A stretch of 64,000 nt of DNA from Methyloversatilis sp. (GTDB lineage: Bacteria; Pseudomonadota; Gammaproteobacteria; Burkholderiales; Rhodocyclaceae): the NCBI GenBank assembly GCA_017984755.1, contig JAGNYW010000003.1, positions 1 through 64,000 of the forward strand. The letters are read 5' to 3'. Each line of letters starts with the position of its first letter. Position 1 is the first letter of the stretch. Below the pieces are notes generated by a model that made no database searches, was not told where the DNA came from, and worked only from the letters and a program-made list of their open reading frames with translations. Positions 34,904-44,340 of the stretch are shown here, one piece after another. Position numbers and translations under genes: made by a program.

Positions 34904-35808
34904 TACTTTTCTGCGGCGTTGGTGAGACCCCAGACGTAGGCTGTCAGCAGATGAATCTTGTGCTCGCCGAGCAGCTCGCCGTGCGCGGGCATGTGACCAT
35001 TGCGCCCCTTCGCGATGGACTGGGTGACCAGGGCCTCGGTGCTGCCGTACAGCCAGGTGCCGTCGGTCAGGTTCGGGGCGCCGATCGCCTGATTGCCACG
35101 TCCTTCCGCGCCATGACAGGCCGCGCAGTTCGTCGCGAATACCGTCTTGCCACGCTGCACGCGCATGCTGTCCGCCGTCAGGCCGGACAGCGAGCGGACG
35201 TAATGCACGACGTCACGCTGCTGTTCGGAATCGATTACCGCCCCGAAGGCCGGCATCATGCCGTTTCGCCCGTTGATCAGCGTGGTCTTGATGGCTTCGG
35301 GCTCTCCGCCGTACAGCCAGTCGCCGTCTGCAAGGTTGGGGAAACCGCGCGAACCACGCGCGTCCGTGCCATGGCACTGGGCGCAGTTGTTCAGGTACAG
35401 GCGCTCACCCATGGCACGTGCATCAGGATCGGCGGCGACTGCCTTGGCGTCCATCTTGGCATAGCGCTCGAACAGCGGAGCGACCTTGGCGTCGGCAACA
35501 CTGACTTCACGCTCATGTGCATTGACCGCAGTCCACTTCAGCATGCCCTCGAAGCGGCCGAGACCGGGATAGGCCGCGAGGTAAACCACGGCGAAAACGA
35601 TGGTGATCCAGAACAGCCAGACCCACCAGCGCGGCAGCGGATTGTTCCACTCGGCCAACGTTTCGTCCCACTGATGGCCGTGCAACTCGACCGTCCCGGT
35701 CGGGCGGGCGCCGCGGTTGGACAGGATGATGAATACGCAGAACAGCAGACTGGCGATGACCAGCACCACCACGTATGCATTCCAGAAGTCGTTGATGAAG
35801 TCGCTCAC
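34903..35808 (-). CDS. ccoP: cbb3-type cytochrome c oxidase subunit III
   Basis: CcoP is the di-heme cytochrome c subunit that passes electrons to CcoO. The 301-residue chain has an N-terminal membrane helix (VVVLVIASLLFCVFIILSN), a second helix (WWVWLFWITIVFAVVYLAAY) and two heme sites, NCAQCHGTDARG and NCAACHGAEGRG. It starts at GTG 35808, behind GGAGAG, and overlaps the ccoQ stop (GTGA). An upstream ATG of the same frame lies inside ccoO. Confidence 0.94.
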   Translation of the reverse strand: MSDFINDFWNAYVVVLVIASLLFCVFIILSNRGARPTGTVELHGHQWDETLAEWNNPLPRWWVWLFWITIVFAVVYLAAYPGLGRFEGMLKWTAVNAHEREVSVADAKVAPLFERYAKMDAKAVAADPDARAMGERLYLNNCAQCHGTDARGSRGFPNLADGDWLYGGEPEAIKTTLINGRNGMMPAFGAVIDSEQQRDVVHYVRSLSGLTADSMRVQRGKTVFATNCAACHGAEGRGNQAIGAPNLTDGTWLYGSTEALVTQSIAKGRNGHMPAHGELLGEHKIHLLTAYVWGLTNAAEK

Positions 35809-35981
35809 TTGCTCTCTCCAGTTTCGATGTGCGCACGATCGTCGTCGGCGAAGGGCAGCATCGCTGCCTCGTGGTGCGCACGCTGCGCACTTGGCCGCCA
35901 GGCCATGAAGACGATCGCGATGAAGCAGACGAAGCCTGCTACGGTAACTGCAGCGCGCAGTGTATTGATGTCGTAGTCCAT
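35805..35981 (-). CDS. ccoQ: cbb3-type cytochrome c oxidase subunit IV
   Basis: This small subunit of 58 residues has one membrane helix (AAVTVAGFVCFIAIVFMAW) and a short charged tail. CcoQ stabilises the cbb3 complex. It fits the gap between ccoO and ccoP, with its stop overlapping the GTG start of ccoP. Confidence 0.9.
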   Translation of the reverse strand: MDYDINTLRAAVTVAGFVCFIAIVFMAWRPSAQRAHHEAAMLPFADDDRAHIETGESK

Positions 35982-35992
35982 GATGACTCCGG

Positions 35993-36607
35993 TCAATTGA
36001 CGCGCTTGATCGCCGTACCCAGACCCTGCAGGTAGGCAATCAGGGCATCCATCTCGGTCTTGCCCTTCAGCACGTCGGCAGCACCCTTCATCTGCTCTTC
36101 GGTGTAGGGCGTACCGACCACCGCCAGCGCACGCATGTGCTGTTCGATGGTGCTGGCGTCGACCGGGCGCTCCAGCCACGGGAACGCCGGCATGTTCGAC
36201 TCGGGCACCACGTCACGCGGGTTGACCAGATGGACCCGATGCCATTCGTCGGAGTAGCGGCCACCGACCCGGGCCAGATCCGGACCGGTGCGCTTGGAGC
36301 CCCACTGGAACGGGCGGTCATACACAAATTCGCCGGCCACCGAATAGTGACCATAGCGTTCGGTCTCCGCGCGGAACGGACGGATCATCTGCGAATGGCA
36401 GTTGTAGCAGCCCTCACGCACGTAGATGTCCCGACCCGCCAGCTGCAGCGGCTCGTAGGGCTTCACGCCCTCGACCGGTTGGGTCGTCGAGTGCTGGAAG
36501 AACAGCGGCACGATTTCGACCAGACCACCGACCGCGATCACGATCACGGTCAGGATCGCAAGCAGGCCGACGTTGCGCTCAATCAACTCATGTTTGGATG
36601 CAGACAT
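35993..36607 (-). CDS. ccoO: cbb3-type cytochrome c oxidase subunit II (mono-heme cytochrome c)
   Basis: The subunit has 204 residues: an N-terminal membrane anchor ([20 protein letters not shown]), the single heme site [14 protein letters not shown], the conserved [17 protein letters not shown] and PAFPWL, where Met is the distal ligand. ATG 36607 follows GGAGATTG; a TTG six bases further upstream (36613) is an alternative. It is the second gene of the operon, 16 bases after ccoN. Confidence 0.94.
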   Translation of the reverse strand: MSASKHELIERNVGLLAILTVIVIAVGGLVEIVPLFFQHSTTQPVEGVKPYEPLQLAGRDIYVREGCYNCHSQMIRPFRAETERYGHYSVAGEFVYDRPFQWGSKRTGPDLARVGGRYSDEWHRVHLVNPRDVVPESNMPAFPWLERPVDASTIEQHMRALAVVGTPYTEEQMKGAADVLKGKTEMDALIAYLQGLGTAIKRVN

Positions 36608-36623
36608 GTTCAATCTCCGGAAA

Positions 36624-38066
36624 TCAGGCGTGTGCCGCGGCGGGCGCCAGCACGGGTGCGTTGTAGGGCTTGTGGCCTGCGATGGTCTTCCAGACGTTCC
36701 ACGCCATCACAAACATGCCGGAGAGGAATAGCGCACCGCCGAGGAAGCGGATGAACCAGAACGGGTAGCTGGCCTTCACGCTCTCGACGAAGGTATAGGT
36801 GAGCGTGCCGTCGTCATTGATCGCGCGCCACATCAGGCCCTGCATCACACCGGCAATCCACATCGCTGCGATGTAGAGCACGACGCCCAGAGTCGACATC
36901 CAGAAGTGGATGCTGATGGCCGGCACCGAATACATCTTTTCCTGACCGAACAGGCGCGGGATCAGGTAATAGATCGAGCCGATGGAAATCATCGCCACCC
37001 AGCCCAGGGCACCCGAATGCACGTGACCGATGGTCCAGTCCGTGTAGTGCGACAGCGCATTGACTGTCTTGATCGACATCATCGGACCTTCGAAGGTCGA
37101 CATGCCGTAGAAGGACAGCGAGGTGATGAGGAACTTCAGGATCGGATCGGTGCGCAGTTTGTGCCAGGCACCCGACAGGGTCATGATGCCGTTGATCATG
37201 CCGCCCCAGCTCGGCGCCAGCAGGATGAGCGAGAACACCATGCCGACCGACTGTGTCCAGTCCGGCAGTGCCGTGTAATGCAGGTGGTGCGGACCCGCCC
37301 ACATGTAGGTGAAGATCAGCGCCCAGAAGTGCACCACCGACAGGCGGTAGGAATACACCGGGCGTTCGGCCTGCTTCGGCACGAAGTAATACATCATCCC
37401 GAGGAAGCCGGCGGTCAGGAAGAAGCCGACCGCATTGTGGCCATACCACCACTGGATCATCGCGTCCTGCACACCGGCGTAAGCCGAGTAGGACTTCCAG
37501 AAGGTGGCCGGGATCGCAGCGCTATTGACCAGATGCAGCATCGCGACGGCAAGGATGAACGCGCCGTAGAACCAGTTCGCGACGTAGATGTGCGACGTCT
37601 TGCGCCTGGCGATCGTCCCGAAGAACACAATGGCGTAGGACACCCACACGAGCGTGATCAGGATGTCGATCGGCCACTCGAGTTCGGCGTACTCCTTGCC
37701 CTGCGTCAGCCCGAGCGGCAACGTGATTGCCGCAGCCACGATGACGACCTGCCAGCCCCAGAACACGAACTCCGCAAGCCACGGCGCAAAAAGCGGTGTG
37801 TGACAGGTACGCTGCACGACGAAGAACGACGTCGCCATGAGCGCGCAGCCGCCGAACGCAAAGATGACCGCGTTCGTGTGCAGCGGCCGCAGTCGGCCGA
37901 AATGGAACCACTCGCCGAGATTGAGTTCCGGCCATACGAGCTGGGCGGCGATGATCACGCCGACCAGCATGCCCACGATGCCCCACACCACCGTCATCAG
38001 TGCGAACTGCCGCACCACCCGGTAGTCGTAGGTCGCCTGGACCACTCCCGTTGCTGCTGTTTTCAT
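36624..38066 (-). CDS. ccoN: cbb3-type cytochrome c oxidase catalytic subunit I
   Basis: CcoN is the high-affinity oxygen-reducing subunit, with heme b, heme b3 and CuB in twelve membrane helices. The 480-residue protein shows the conserved metal ligands: [12 protein letters not shown] (low-spin heme His), [16 protein letters not shown] (CuB His and the catalytic Tyr region), [14 protein letters not shown] (CuB His pair) and [15 protein letters not shown] (heme ligands). The start at 38066 (MKTAATG) has GGAG nine bases upstream; ATG 38084 is possible. An FNR box lies about 110 bases upstream. Confidence 0.95.
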   Translation of the reverse strand: MKTAATGVVQATYDYRVVRQFALMTVVWGIVGMLVGVIIAAQLVWPELNLGEWFHFGRLRPLHTNAVIFAFGGCALMATSFFVVQRTCHTPLFAPWLAEFVFWGWQVVIVAAAITLPLGLTQGKEYAELEWPIDILITLVWVSYAIVFFGTIARRKTSHIYVANWFYGAFILAVAMLHLVNSAAIPATFWKSYSAYAGVQDAMIQWWYGHNAVGFFLTAGFLGMMYYFVPKQAERPVYSYRLSVVHFWALIFTYMWAGPHHLHYTALPDWTQSVGMVFSLILLAPSWGGMINGIMTLSGAWHKLRTDPILKFLITSLSFYGMSTFEGPMMSIKTVNALSHYTDWTIGHVHSGALGWVAMISIGSIYYLIPRLFGQEKMYSVPAISIHFWMSTLGVVLYIAAMWIAGVMQGLMWRAINDDGTLTYTFVESVKASYPFWFIRFLGGALFLSGMFVMAWNVWKTIAGHKPYNAPVLAPAAAHA

Positions 38067-38142
38067 TTTTGACTGCTCCAACATTGAAATTCCACTCGCA
38101 CGCCCGACGCATGAACACGCGGGCGCGCACGATCCGGCACGA

Positions 38143-38184
38143 AGGTTAGGGGGCGACGGGCCGAACGGTCTTGACCCACGTCAA
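38143..38184 (-). promoter_or_regulatory. FNR-activated promoter of the ccoNOQP operon
   Basis: TTGACCCACGTCAA (38171-38184) is an FNR-type box with symmetric TTGAC/GTCAA arms. A weak -10-like hexamer (TAACCT on the minus strand, 38148-38143) lies where a class II activated promoter would have it, with the box centred near -41.5. Confidence 0.65.
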
Positions 38185-38201
38185 GCGGTCCATTGATAGC
38201 C

Positions 38202-38231
38202 GCTGCGGGCCGCCCCGGGGCGGCCCGCAGC
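38202..38231. repeat. Perfect 30-base palindrome between ccoN and the H-NS gene
   Basis: GCTGCGGGCCGCCCC (38202-38216) is followed at once by its exact reverse complement (38217-38231). TTGAT (38193-38197) and ATCAA (38233-38237) flank it slightly off-register. It lies upstream of both divergent genes and has no T-run. Confidence 0.6.
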
Positions 38232-38353
38232 AATCAAACGAATCCATGATTGAAGGGCCTTTTCGAAATCAATTCAAAAACAATGTCGATCTTCATACAT
38301 TCAATGGAAATCAGGTCTATCATCGCAATTCCTTACGCGTTGGAGAGATATTG

Positions 38354-38686
38354 ATGTCCGGTCAAAGCTACGATGAATTGATGTCCAGAATCGCAGAACT
38401 TCAGCAGCAGGCAGAAGCCGTGCGTCGTTCGGAACTCGATGCGGCAATTGCAGATGTTCGCGCCAAGATCAAGAAATACAATCTTTCGGCCGCCGACCTC
38501 GGGCTGTCCGGAACACCGAAACAACGCACGGCACGCACTGCCGCAGCCGCGAAGGTGAAAATCGCGCCTGGCAGATATCGCAATCCGGCCACCGGTGAAA
38601 TCAAGGAAGTCGGTTCGGCGGGGCGCAAGCCGGGCTGGCTCGCCAGCATGAGCGCGGATGAATTGAATGCTGCCCGTGTGAGCTGA
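38354..38686 (+). CDS. H-NS-family nucleoid protein
   Basis: This small protein of 110 residues has an N-terminal coiled coil (YDELMSRIAELQQQAEAVRR) for oligomerisation, a linker and a C-terminal DNA-binding motif (GRYRNPATGEIKEVGSAGRK, then PGWL). The motif is a variant of the H-NS-type loop (YRDP...GRGxxPxWL), with GSAGRKPGW in place of GRGRxPxW. Such proteins silence AT-rich, often acquired, DNA. GGAGAG precedes ATG 38354; the upstream region is unusually AT-rich for this window. Confidence 0.85.
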   Translation: MSGQSYDELMSRIAELQQQAEAVRRSELDAAIADVRAKIKKYNLSAADLGLSGTPKQRTARTAAAAKVKIAPGRYRNPATGEIKEVGSAGRKPGWLASMSADELNAARVS

Positions 38687-38738
38687 TCCTCGCGAAACGG
38701 TATGGACATGCCGGCGGCCGACTTCATTTTCATGAAAA

Positions 38739-40415
38739 CTATGCTGCCGGCCTGCCGTTTTCTTCCTTCAGCGCCCTTCGAAGTATCTTGCCGACATTGG
38801 TTTTCGGCAATTCTTCGCGAAATTCGACCTTCCTGGGTACCTTGTAGGCGGTCAATTCGGCACGGCAGTGCGCAATCACCGTCGCTTCATTCAGCGCAGG
38901 ATCTTTCCTGACGATGAACACCTTCACGCTTTCACCCGAGTGTTCGTCCGGAACCCCGACGGCACAGCATTCCAGCACGCCGGCACAACCCGCCACGACC
39001 TCCTCGACCTCGTTCGGATAGACGTTGAATCCAGACACGAGAATCATGTCCTTCTTGCGATCGACAATCCGGACCAGGCCGCTTTCATCGATGGTGGCAA
39101 TGTCACCGGTACGCAGATAACCGTCGGGCGTCATCACCTTCGCCGTTTCATCGGGGCGGCGGTAGTAGCCCTTCATCACCTGGGGGCCGCGCACGCACAA
39201 CTCACCGGATTCCCCGACCGGCACTTCATCGCCGGAATCACTCCTGATCGATATTTCGGTGGAGGAAACGGGCAGACCGATTGCACCGGTGAATTCAATC
39301 TGATCCGGCCGGTTGATGCATACGGCGGGTGACGTTTCCGTCAATCCGTAAGCTTCGATGAGCGGCAGCCCCGTGACTTTCTTCCAGCGTTCGGCAACGC
39401 CACGCTGCACCGCCATGCCACCGCCGAGAGAAACCTTCAGGCCGGAGAAATCGAGTTTTGCGAAATCCGGATTGTTCAACAGGGCATTGAACAGCGTATT
39501 CACACCGGTAATGACGGAAAACCGGTGCTTCGAAAGTTCCTTCACGAAGCCGGAAATATCGCGCGGATTGGTGATCAGCACATTCTTCGCACCGAGCTTA
39601 AGGAATACCAGACAATTCGCGGTCAGCGCGAAGATGTGATACAGCGGCAATGCGGTGATCACCGTCTGCGGTCCGCCGAGAAACGGTCTTATCCACGCAT
39701 CCGCCTGCATCATGTTGGCAATGACGTTGCGCTGCGTCAGCATGGCACCCTTCGAAATACCCGTGGTGCCGCCGGTGTATTGCAGGAAGGCGATGTCTTC
39801 ATGCACGACGCGAACCGGATTCAGCGCATGACCCCGCCCGAGATTCAGCGCATCGTTGAGACGTACAGCCGAAGGCAGGTCGAATGCGGGCACCATCTTC
39901 TTGACGTGCCGCACGACCAGATTCACCAGCCAGCCCTTGGGCGCGGGCAGCAGATCGCCCACTGCGGTGACGATGATGTGGCGCAGCGGCGTGGCCGCTG
40001 CCACCTGCTGAACTGTCGCGGCGAAATTTTCCAGCACGACGATGACTTCAGCGCCGCTGTCGACCAGTTGATGCTCGAGCTCGCGCGGTGTGTAGAGCGG
40101 ATTGCAGTTCACAACCGTGTATCCGGCACGCAAGGCACCGAACATGACCACCGGATACTGCAGCACATTGGGCAGCATGATGGCAACGCGGCAACCGGGC
40201 GCCAGACCCAGCACTGACTGGAGATACGACGCGAAGGCCGCGCTCAGCCGCTCCGTCTCGGCATAGGTGATCGCCTTGCCCATGCACACATAGGCGTCCT
40301 GCTTCGCGAACTCGCGGCAACTCCGTTCGAAAACCTCACCGATGGACATGAATTCCGACGGATCGATTTCGGCAGGGACGCCCTGCGGGTAGCTTTTCAG
40401 CCAGATCTTTTCCAT
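38739..40415 (-). CDS. fadD: Long-chain fatty acid-CoA ligase
   Basis: This adenylate-forming enzyme of 558 residues has the P-loop-like motif YTGGTTGISKGAML, AYGLTETSPAVCIN (A5-type motif), GYLRTGDIATIDESG (ribose-binding Asp), RKKDMILVSGFNVYPNEVE (hinge) and catalytic Lys near the end (LPKTNVGKILRR). It activates fatty acids to acyl-CoA for beta-oxidation or lipid synthesis. The start at 40415 (MEKIWLKSYPQGVP) has AGGAGG upstream. It is convergent with the H-NS gene and monocistronic. Confidence 0.92.
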   Translation of the reverse strand: MEKIWLKSYPQGVPAEIDPSEFMSIGEVFERSCREFAKQDAYVCMGKAITYAETERLSAAFASYLQSVLGLAPGCRVAIMLPNVLQYPVVMFGALRAGYTVVNCNPLYTPRELEHQLVDSGAEVIVVLENFAATVQQVAAATPLRHIIVTAVGDLLPAPKGWLVNLVVRHVKKMVPAFDLPSAVRLNDALNLGRGHALNPVRVVHEDIAFLQYTGGTTGISKGAMLTQRNVIANMMQADAWIRPFLGGPQTVITALPLYHIFALTANCLVFLKLGAKNVLITNPRDISGFVKELSKHRFSVITGVNTLFNALLNNPDFAKLDFSGLKVSLGGGMAVQRGVAERWKKVTGLPLIEAYGLTETSPAVCINRPDQIEFTGAIGLPVSSTEISIRSDSGDEVPVGESGELCVRGPQVMKGYYRRPDETAKVMTPDGYLRTGDIATIDESGLVRIVDRKKDMILVSGFNVYPNEVEEVVAGCAGVLECCAVGVPDEHSGESVKVFIVRKDPALNEATVIAHCRAELTAYKVPRKVEFREELPKTNVGKILRRALKEENGRPAA

Positions 40416-40491
40416 GCCGCCTCCTCTCACCCTGGCCGACTTCGGAACGCATGGACCCGCGGCCCACGCACCGACCTGCCGGCGTCGGGGA

Positions 40492-40941
40492 TCAGCTTGA
40501 CGTATCGTCCATCGGCCAGTCGCGGATATAGCTTTTCAACATGCGGTTCTCGAAGCTCTGCTCTTCGAGCATCGCACGGGCAACGTCATGGAAGGACAGC
40601 ACCCCCATCAGGGTATCGTTCTCCATGATGGGAAGATAACGGCAATGCCTCTCGAGCATCAGGCGGCGAAGTTCATCCACCTCCATGTCGGGGTGCGCGG
40701 TAGCGGGATCCTTCTGCATCACGCTGGCGACGGTCACCGCCTGCCAGCTCGCGCCCGAAGTACCGACAGCGCGCAGCACCTCGCGAAAACTCAGCATGCC
40801 GACCATGCGGCCGTGTTCCATCACCACCAGCGACCCGACGTCCAGCTCGGCCATCGTGGCGACAGCATTGCCCAGCACCTGGGACGGCGCAACGGTGTAG
40901 AGCACGGTGCCCTTGATGCGCAGGATTTCGTGCACTTGCAT
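40492..40941 (-). CDS. CBS-domain pair protein
   Basis: The 149-residue protein is made of two CBS repeats (APSQVLGNAVATMAELDVGS, then VVMEHGRMVGMLSFREVLR; and HPDMEVDELRRLMLERHCRY, then NDTLMGVLSFHDVARAMLE). Such pairs bind adenine nucleotides and regulate partner enzymes. No fused catalytic domain is present. The start at 40941 (MQVHEILRIKG) follows GGAGGAG. The gene stands alone between fadD and addA. Confidence 0.88.
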   Translation of the reverse strand: MQVHEILRIKGTVLYTVAPSQVLGNAVATMAELDVGSLVVMEHGRMVGMLSFREVLRAVGTSGASWQAVTVASVMQKDPATAHPDMEVDELRRLMLERHCRYLPIMENDTLMGVLSFHDVARAMLEEQSFENRMLKSYIRDWPMDDTSS

Positions 40942-41055
40942 GATTGAAGCTCCTCCTTGCCGCGCATGAGCGAATCGCATGCCGCGTATGAACACTCCGG
41001 ATGGTAGTCAAAACAACGTGTGGCGCAAAGCCCGGGAAGCTTGCACCACCGGCAC

Positions 41056-44000
41056 TCAGCACTGCATGTCGAGCCGCCCATCCGGCCGGACCAGCGCCGC
41101 ACGTACCGGTTTGCCGGGACGGATCAGGCCGACCGCAGCGACATAAGCGTCCAGTTGTCCCGCATAGGCCTCGGCGAACGCATCGCCGGGTCCGCTCTTG
41201 TAATCCAGTATCCAGATTTCATCATCGAACTCGACCAGTCGGTCGATGCGCCCGAGACGGCCGTCAGGCAACACGAACTCCAGCTCGCTGGCGGCCCAGC
41301 GATGCTGCGCAGGATCGAAGAAGCGCCGCAGGCCATCGCTCGCCACCATTCCGCGCGCGATCGATTCAAGCTCGCGCCACTGCGCGGCATCGAGCCCGGG
41401 CAGGCAGCCCGGAGATGGTTCGCCACAGGCGATTGCCTCGAGCCAGGCGTGCAGGCCGGTCCCCCATATCTGGGCGCGCTGCAGCGGCGCCGACACACGA
41501 CGCTCGCCGATCGGCTGCACCGGCAGCGCTGCCGCGACGCGCGCACCGGCCGCGCCGGCCGTCGGCGGATGGTTACAGTCGGCGACGTCACCGAAATCGA
41601 GACGCACGCCGCCCTGGTCGGCGGGCAGCGCGCCCGGGCAGCAATTCAGTGCGGTGCTCAGGCGCTCGAGCCAGCTGTCGGCACTGGCCGAATTTGCCGG
41701 ACTGACACCGCTGGCAAACAGGAACTGCCGCGCCCGGGTCAGTGCGACGTAGAGCAGGTTGGCATCCTCGCGCACCGCGGCGCGACTTTCGGCATCGATC
41801 AGCGCCGCCCGCGCGCAGCCTTCGTTGTCCTTGCGCTGAAGCAGCGAAAGGTGCGTCGGCGCAGGCGTACCCGGCGGCCATGACAGCAATACACGAGCAC
41901 CGGTGTCGCCCCGCGGTCGCGCCACCGCATCGGCCAGCCACACGATCGGCGCTTCGAGGCCCTTGGCTGCATGCACCGTCAGCACACGCACCCGGCCACG
42001 CGACAGGTCTTCGCCCAGAATCATGCCCTCATCCGGCGCTTCGTCGTCTTCACCACGCAGGCGCGTCAGCTCGTCGAGGAAGCGAGGCAGACTGGGGAAG
42101 CGCCCGCTGTCCACCTTGAGCGCAAGTTCGATGAAGGCCTCGAGGTTGGCACGTACGCCCGGCCACGCCATGTCATCGACCGACGCAGCGTAGCGCGGCA
42201 TCAACTCACCCTGATCGAACACCCGGTCGAGCAGGTCGTGCACCGGCAGCTGCACCGATGCGTCGAGCCATGAAGACAGCAGGCGCGCCGCTCGTTCGCA
42301 CGCGACATCGTCGCTGTCGCATCGGCTGCGCAGCCGCAGCCAAAGTCCGGCCGCGCCAGCCTGCGTGAGATCGAGGAGCTGCGCATCGCTGAAGGCGAAG
42401 AGCGGACAGCGCAGCACGTGTGCCAGCGCCAGCGCATCGGACGGCGCTGCGAGAAATCGAAGCAGGGCCTGCAGATCGGCTGCTTCCAGCGTGTCCAGAA
42501 GACGACCCCGGCTGGCGCCCGCATAAGGAATGCCGTGCGCACGCAGCGCCGCCTCATAGACCGCAAGCCCGGTGCGCCGACGCAGCAGGATCATCATGTC
42601 GCCGTAGCGCGCAGGACGCGTTTCGCCGGTGTGTGCATCGCGCACAGCGAGTCGTCCGGCCATCGCCTTGAGACGCAGGCACATCGCATCGGCCTCGCGC
42701 CGGCGACGGCTGTCCTCGACCGTCAGTCGCGGCACGAACAACGGATTGCGCAGGCCGCCCGCAACGGGTGCGTCTGCCGACGAACCGGGGGCCCTGGATT
42801 CCCCTGCATCATGGCCGAATGCCGGCAGCACCTCGACCCGCCCGGGCAGATCGATCTGCGCCGTGCTGTGCGGCATGAATCCGTCGAAACCGTCGAGCGC
42901 GCCGAACAGTGCATTCACCGCCTGCACCACCGCCGGGCTGCTGCGCCGCGTTTCATTTCGCTGCAGCCTTATTGCACCGAAGCGCTCGGCAAAAGCCTCG
43001 CCGGCATGCGCGAAGATGCGCGGATCGGCACGCCGGAAACGGTAGATCGACTGTTTCGGGTCGCCCACGACGAACACCGCCGGCTGCACCTGACCCGGCG
43101 CGTAAGCGTCGAGCCAGTGCATCAGCACCTGCCACTGCAGCGGATTGGTGTCCTGGAACTCGTCGAGCAGCAGATGACGGTAACGCGCGTCCAGACGGGC
43201 CTGCACGAAAGGGCCCGTCTGCGCGTCCGACAGCAGGCGCGAGGCGTGCCATTCGAGATCGCCGAAGTCGAGCACGCCGGCGTTGCGCTTGATGCGGTCG
43301 TACGCCTCGAGCAGTTCGGACGCGACGCGCAGGCCGTGATCGTTGAGGGTCCAAGCTGCAAGATCGGAGAGCGCGGAAAGACACTGCTGCACGGACGGCG
43401 CGATCCGTTCGAACAACGCCCGCGAAGCATCGGCGATGCCCAGCTTCTCCAGCGTCTTGCCTGGCTTGAAGGCGATCGGCTGACCATCGTTCTTCAGCAC
43501 CTCGGCCCGCACGCCATCGAAGAACGCCTGCGCATCGGTCATTCCGCACGCCTGTTCAAGCGCGACTGCGCGGCGCTGCTGCGCGTCGGTACCCTGCCCG
43601 AGCAGGCGCGCGAATTCGAGGCAGCTGCTGCGCAGCGCCTGGTCTCGTGCCAGGGAAGCGACCGGATCTTCGGCGTCGGCCCCGAAGAAACCGCGCAGGT
43701 GCGCCAGCACGCCTTCGAGATCGCCATGCGAGTCCAGCCAGGCCTGCCATTCGGCTCGCCGGTCGATCAGTACGCCCGCCAGTTTCTGCGTGCCGGCAAT
43801 GCCGCACTGCGCGAGCAGCCAGCGCACCGACTGCGCCAGTTCGCCTTCCGGCGCACTGCCGGCGCGCCGCATCAGCACGGCCCAGGCCTGATCGCGCAGC
43901 TGCGCGGTACGTTCGGCGAGCTGCTGACCGCTCAGCCCGCTGGACAGCGGTGCAGCAGCCAGCAACGCGGAGAACCAGCCGTGAAAGGTGTTTACCGTGA

Positions 44001-44340
44001 GGCCCGGTCGCGCCGTGGCCACCTGTTCGAACAGGCCGCGTGCGCGGTCGATCAGCGCCGGATCACGCCGCGCGTCGAGCCCGCGTTCGCCCAGGAAGGC
44101 AGCCACACGTTCGTCATCCCATACCGCAAGGTTGGCCAGCCAGTGCTGCAGGCGCTCCTCGATTTCGCGCGCCGCCTTGCGCGTGTAGGTGATGGCGAGA
44201 ATTTCGCCCGGCTGCACGCCGGCCAGCAGCAGGCGGATGAGCCGCGACACAAGCGTCCAGGTCTTGCCGCTGCCGGCGCAGGCCTCGACGATGACGCTCA
44301 GACCGGGGTCGAGCGCGCGCAGATCGTTGCCGCCGCTCAC
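41056..44340 (-). CDS. addA: AddA-like UvrD helicase-nuclease (double-strand break repair)
   Basis: The protein has 1094 residues. Walker A is EACAGSGKTWTLV near the N-terminus, motif Ia is ITYTRKAAREIEERL, and NTFHGWFSALL is the UvrD-like helicase signature. Motif II is LLLDEFQDTNPLQW. The helicase C-terminal motif is VLTVHAAKGLEAPIVWLAD, and a PD-(D/E)XK nuclease follows (GRIDRLVEFDDEIWILDYKS, Gln in AGQLDAYV). With AddB it processes broken DNA ends for recombination. GTG 44340 overlaps the addB stop (GTGA), so the genes are coupled. Confidence 0.9.
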   Translation of the reverse strand: MSGGNDLRALDPGLSVIVEACAGSGKTWTLVSRLIRLLLAGVQPGEILAITYTRKAAREIEERLQHWLANLAVWDDERVAAFLGERGLDARRDPALIDRARGLFEQVATARPGLTVNTFHGWFSALLAAAPLSSGLSGQQLAERTAQLRDQAWAVLMRRAGSAPEGELAQSVRWLLAQCGIAGTQKLAGVLIDRRAEWQAWLDSHGDLEGVLAHLRGFFGADAEDPVASLARDQALRSSCLEFARLLGQGTDAQQRRAVALEQACGMTDAQAFFDGVRAEVLKNDGQPIAFKPGKTLEKLGIADASRALFERIAPSVQQCLSALSDLAAWTLNDHGLRVASELLEAYDRIKRNAGVLDFGDLEWHASRLLSDAQTGPFVQARLDARYRHLLLDEFQDTNPLQWQVLMHWLDAYAPGQVQPAVFVVGDPKQSIYRFRRADPRIFAHAGEAFAERFGAIRLQRNETRRSSPAVVQAVNALFGALDGFDGFMPHSTAQIDLPGRVEVLPAFGHDAGESRAPGSSADAPVAGGLRNPLFVPRLTVEDSRRRREADAMCLRLKAMAGRLAVRDAHTGETRPARYGDMMILLRRRTGLAVYEAALRAHGIPYAGASRGRLLDTLEAADLQALLRFLAAPSDALALAHVLRCPLFAFSDAQLLDLTQAGAAGLWLRLRSRCDSDDVACERAARLLSSWLDASVQLPVHDLLDRVFDQGELMPRYAASVDDMAWPGVRANLEAFIELALKVDSGRFPSLPRFLDELTRLRGEDDEAPDEGMILGEDLSRGRVRVLTVHAAKGLEAPIVWLADAVARPRGDTGARVLLSWPPGTPAPTHLSLLQRKDNEGCARAALIDAESRAAVREDANLLYVALTRARQFLFASGVSPANSASADSWLERLSTALNCCPGALPADQGGVRLDFGDVADCNHPPTAGAAGARVAAALPVQPIGERRVSAPLQRAQIWGTGLHAWLEAIACGEPSPGCLPGLDAAQWRELESIARGMVASDGLRRFFDPAQHRWAASELEFVLPDGRLGRIDRLVEFDDEIWILDYKSGPGDAFAEAYAGQLDAYVAAVGLIRPGKPVRAALVRPDGRLDMQC

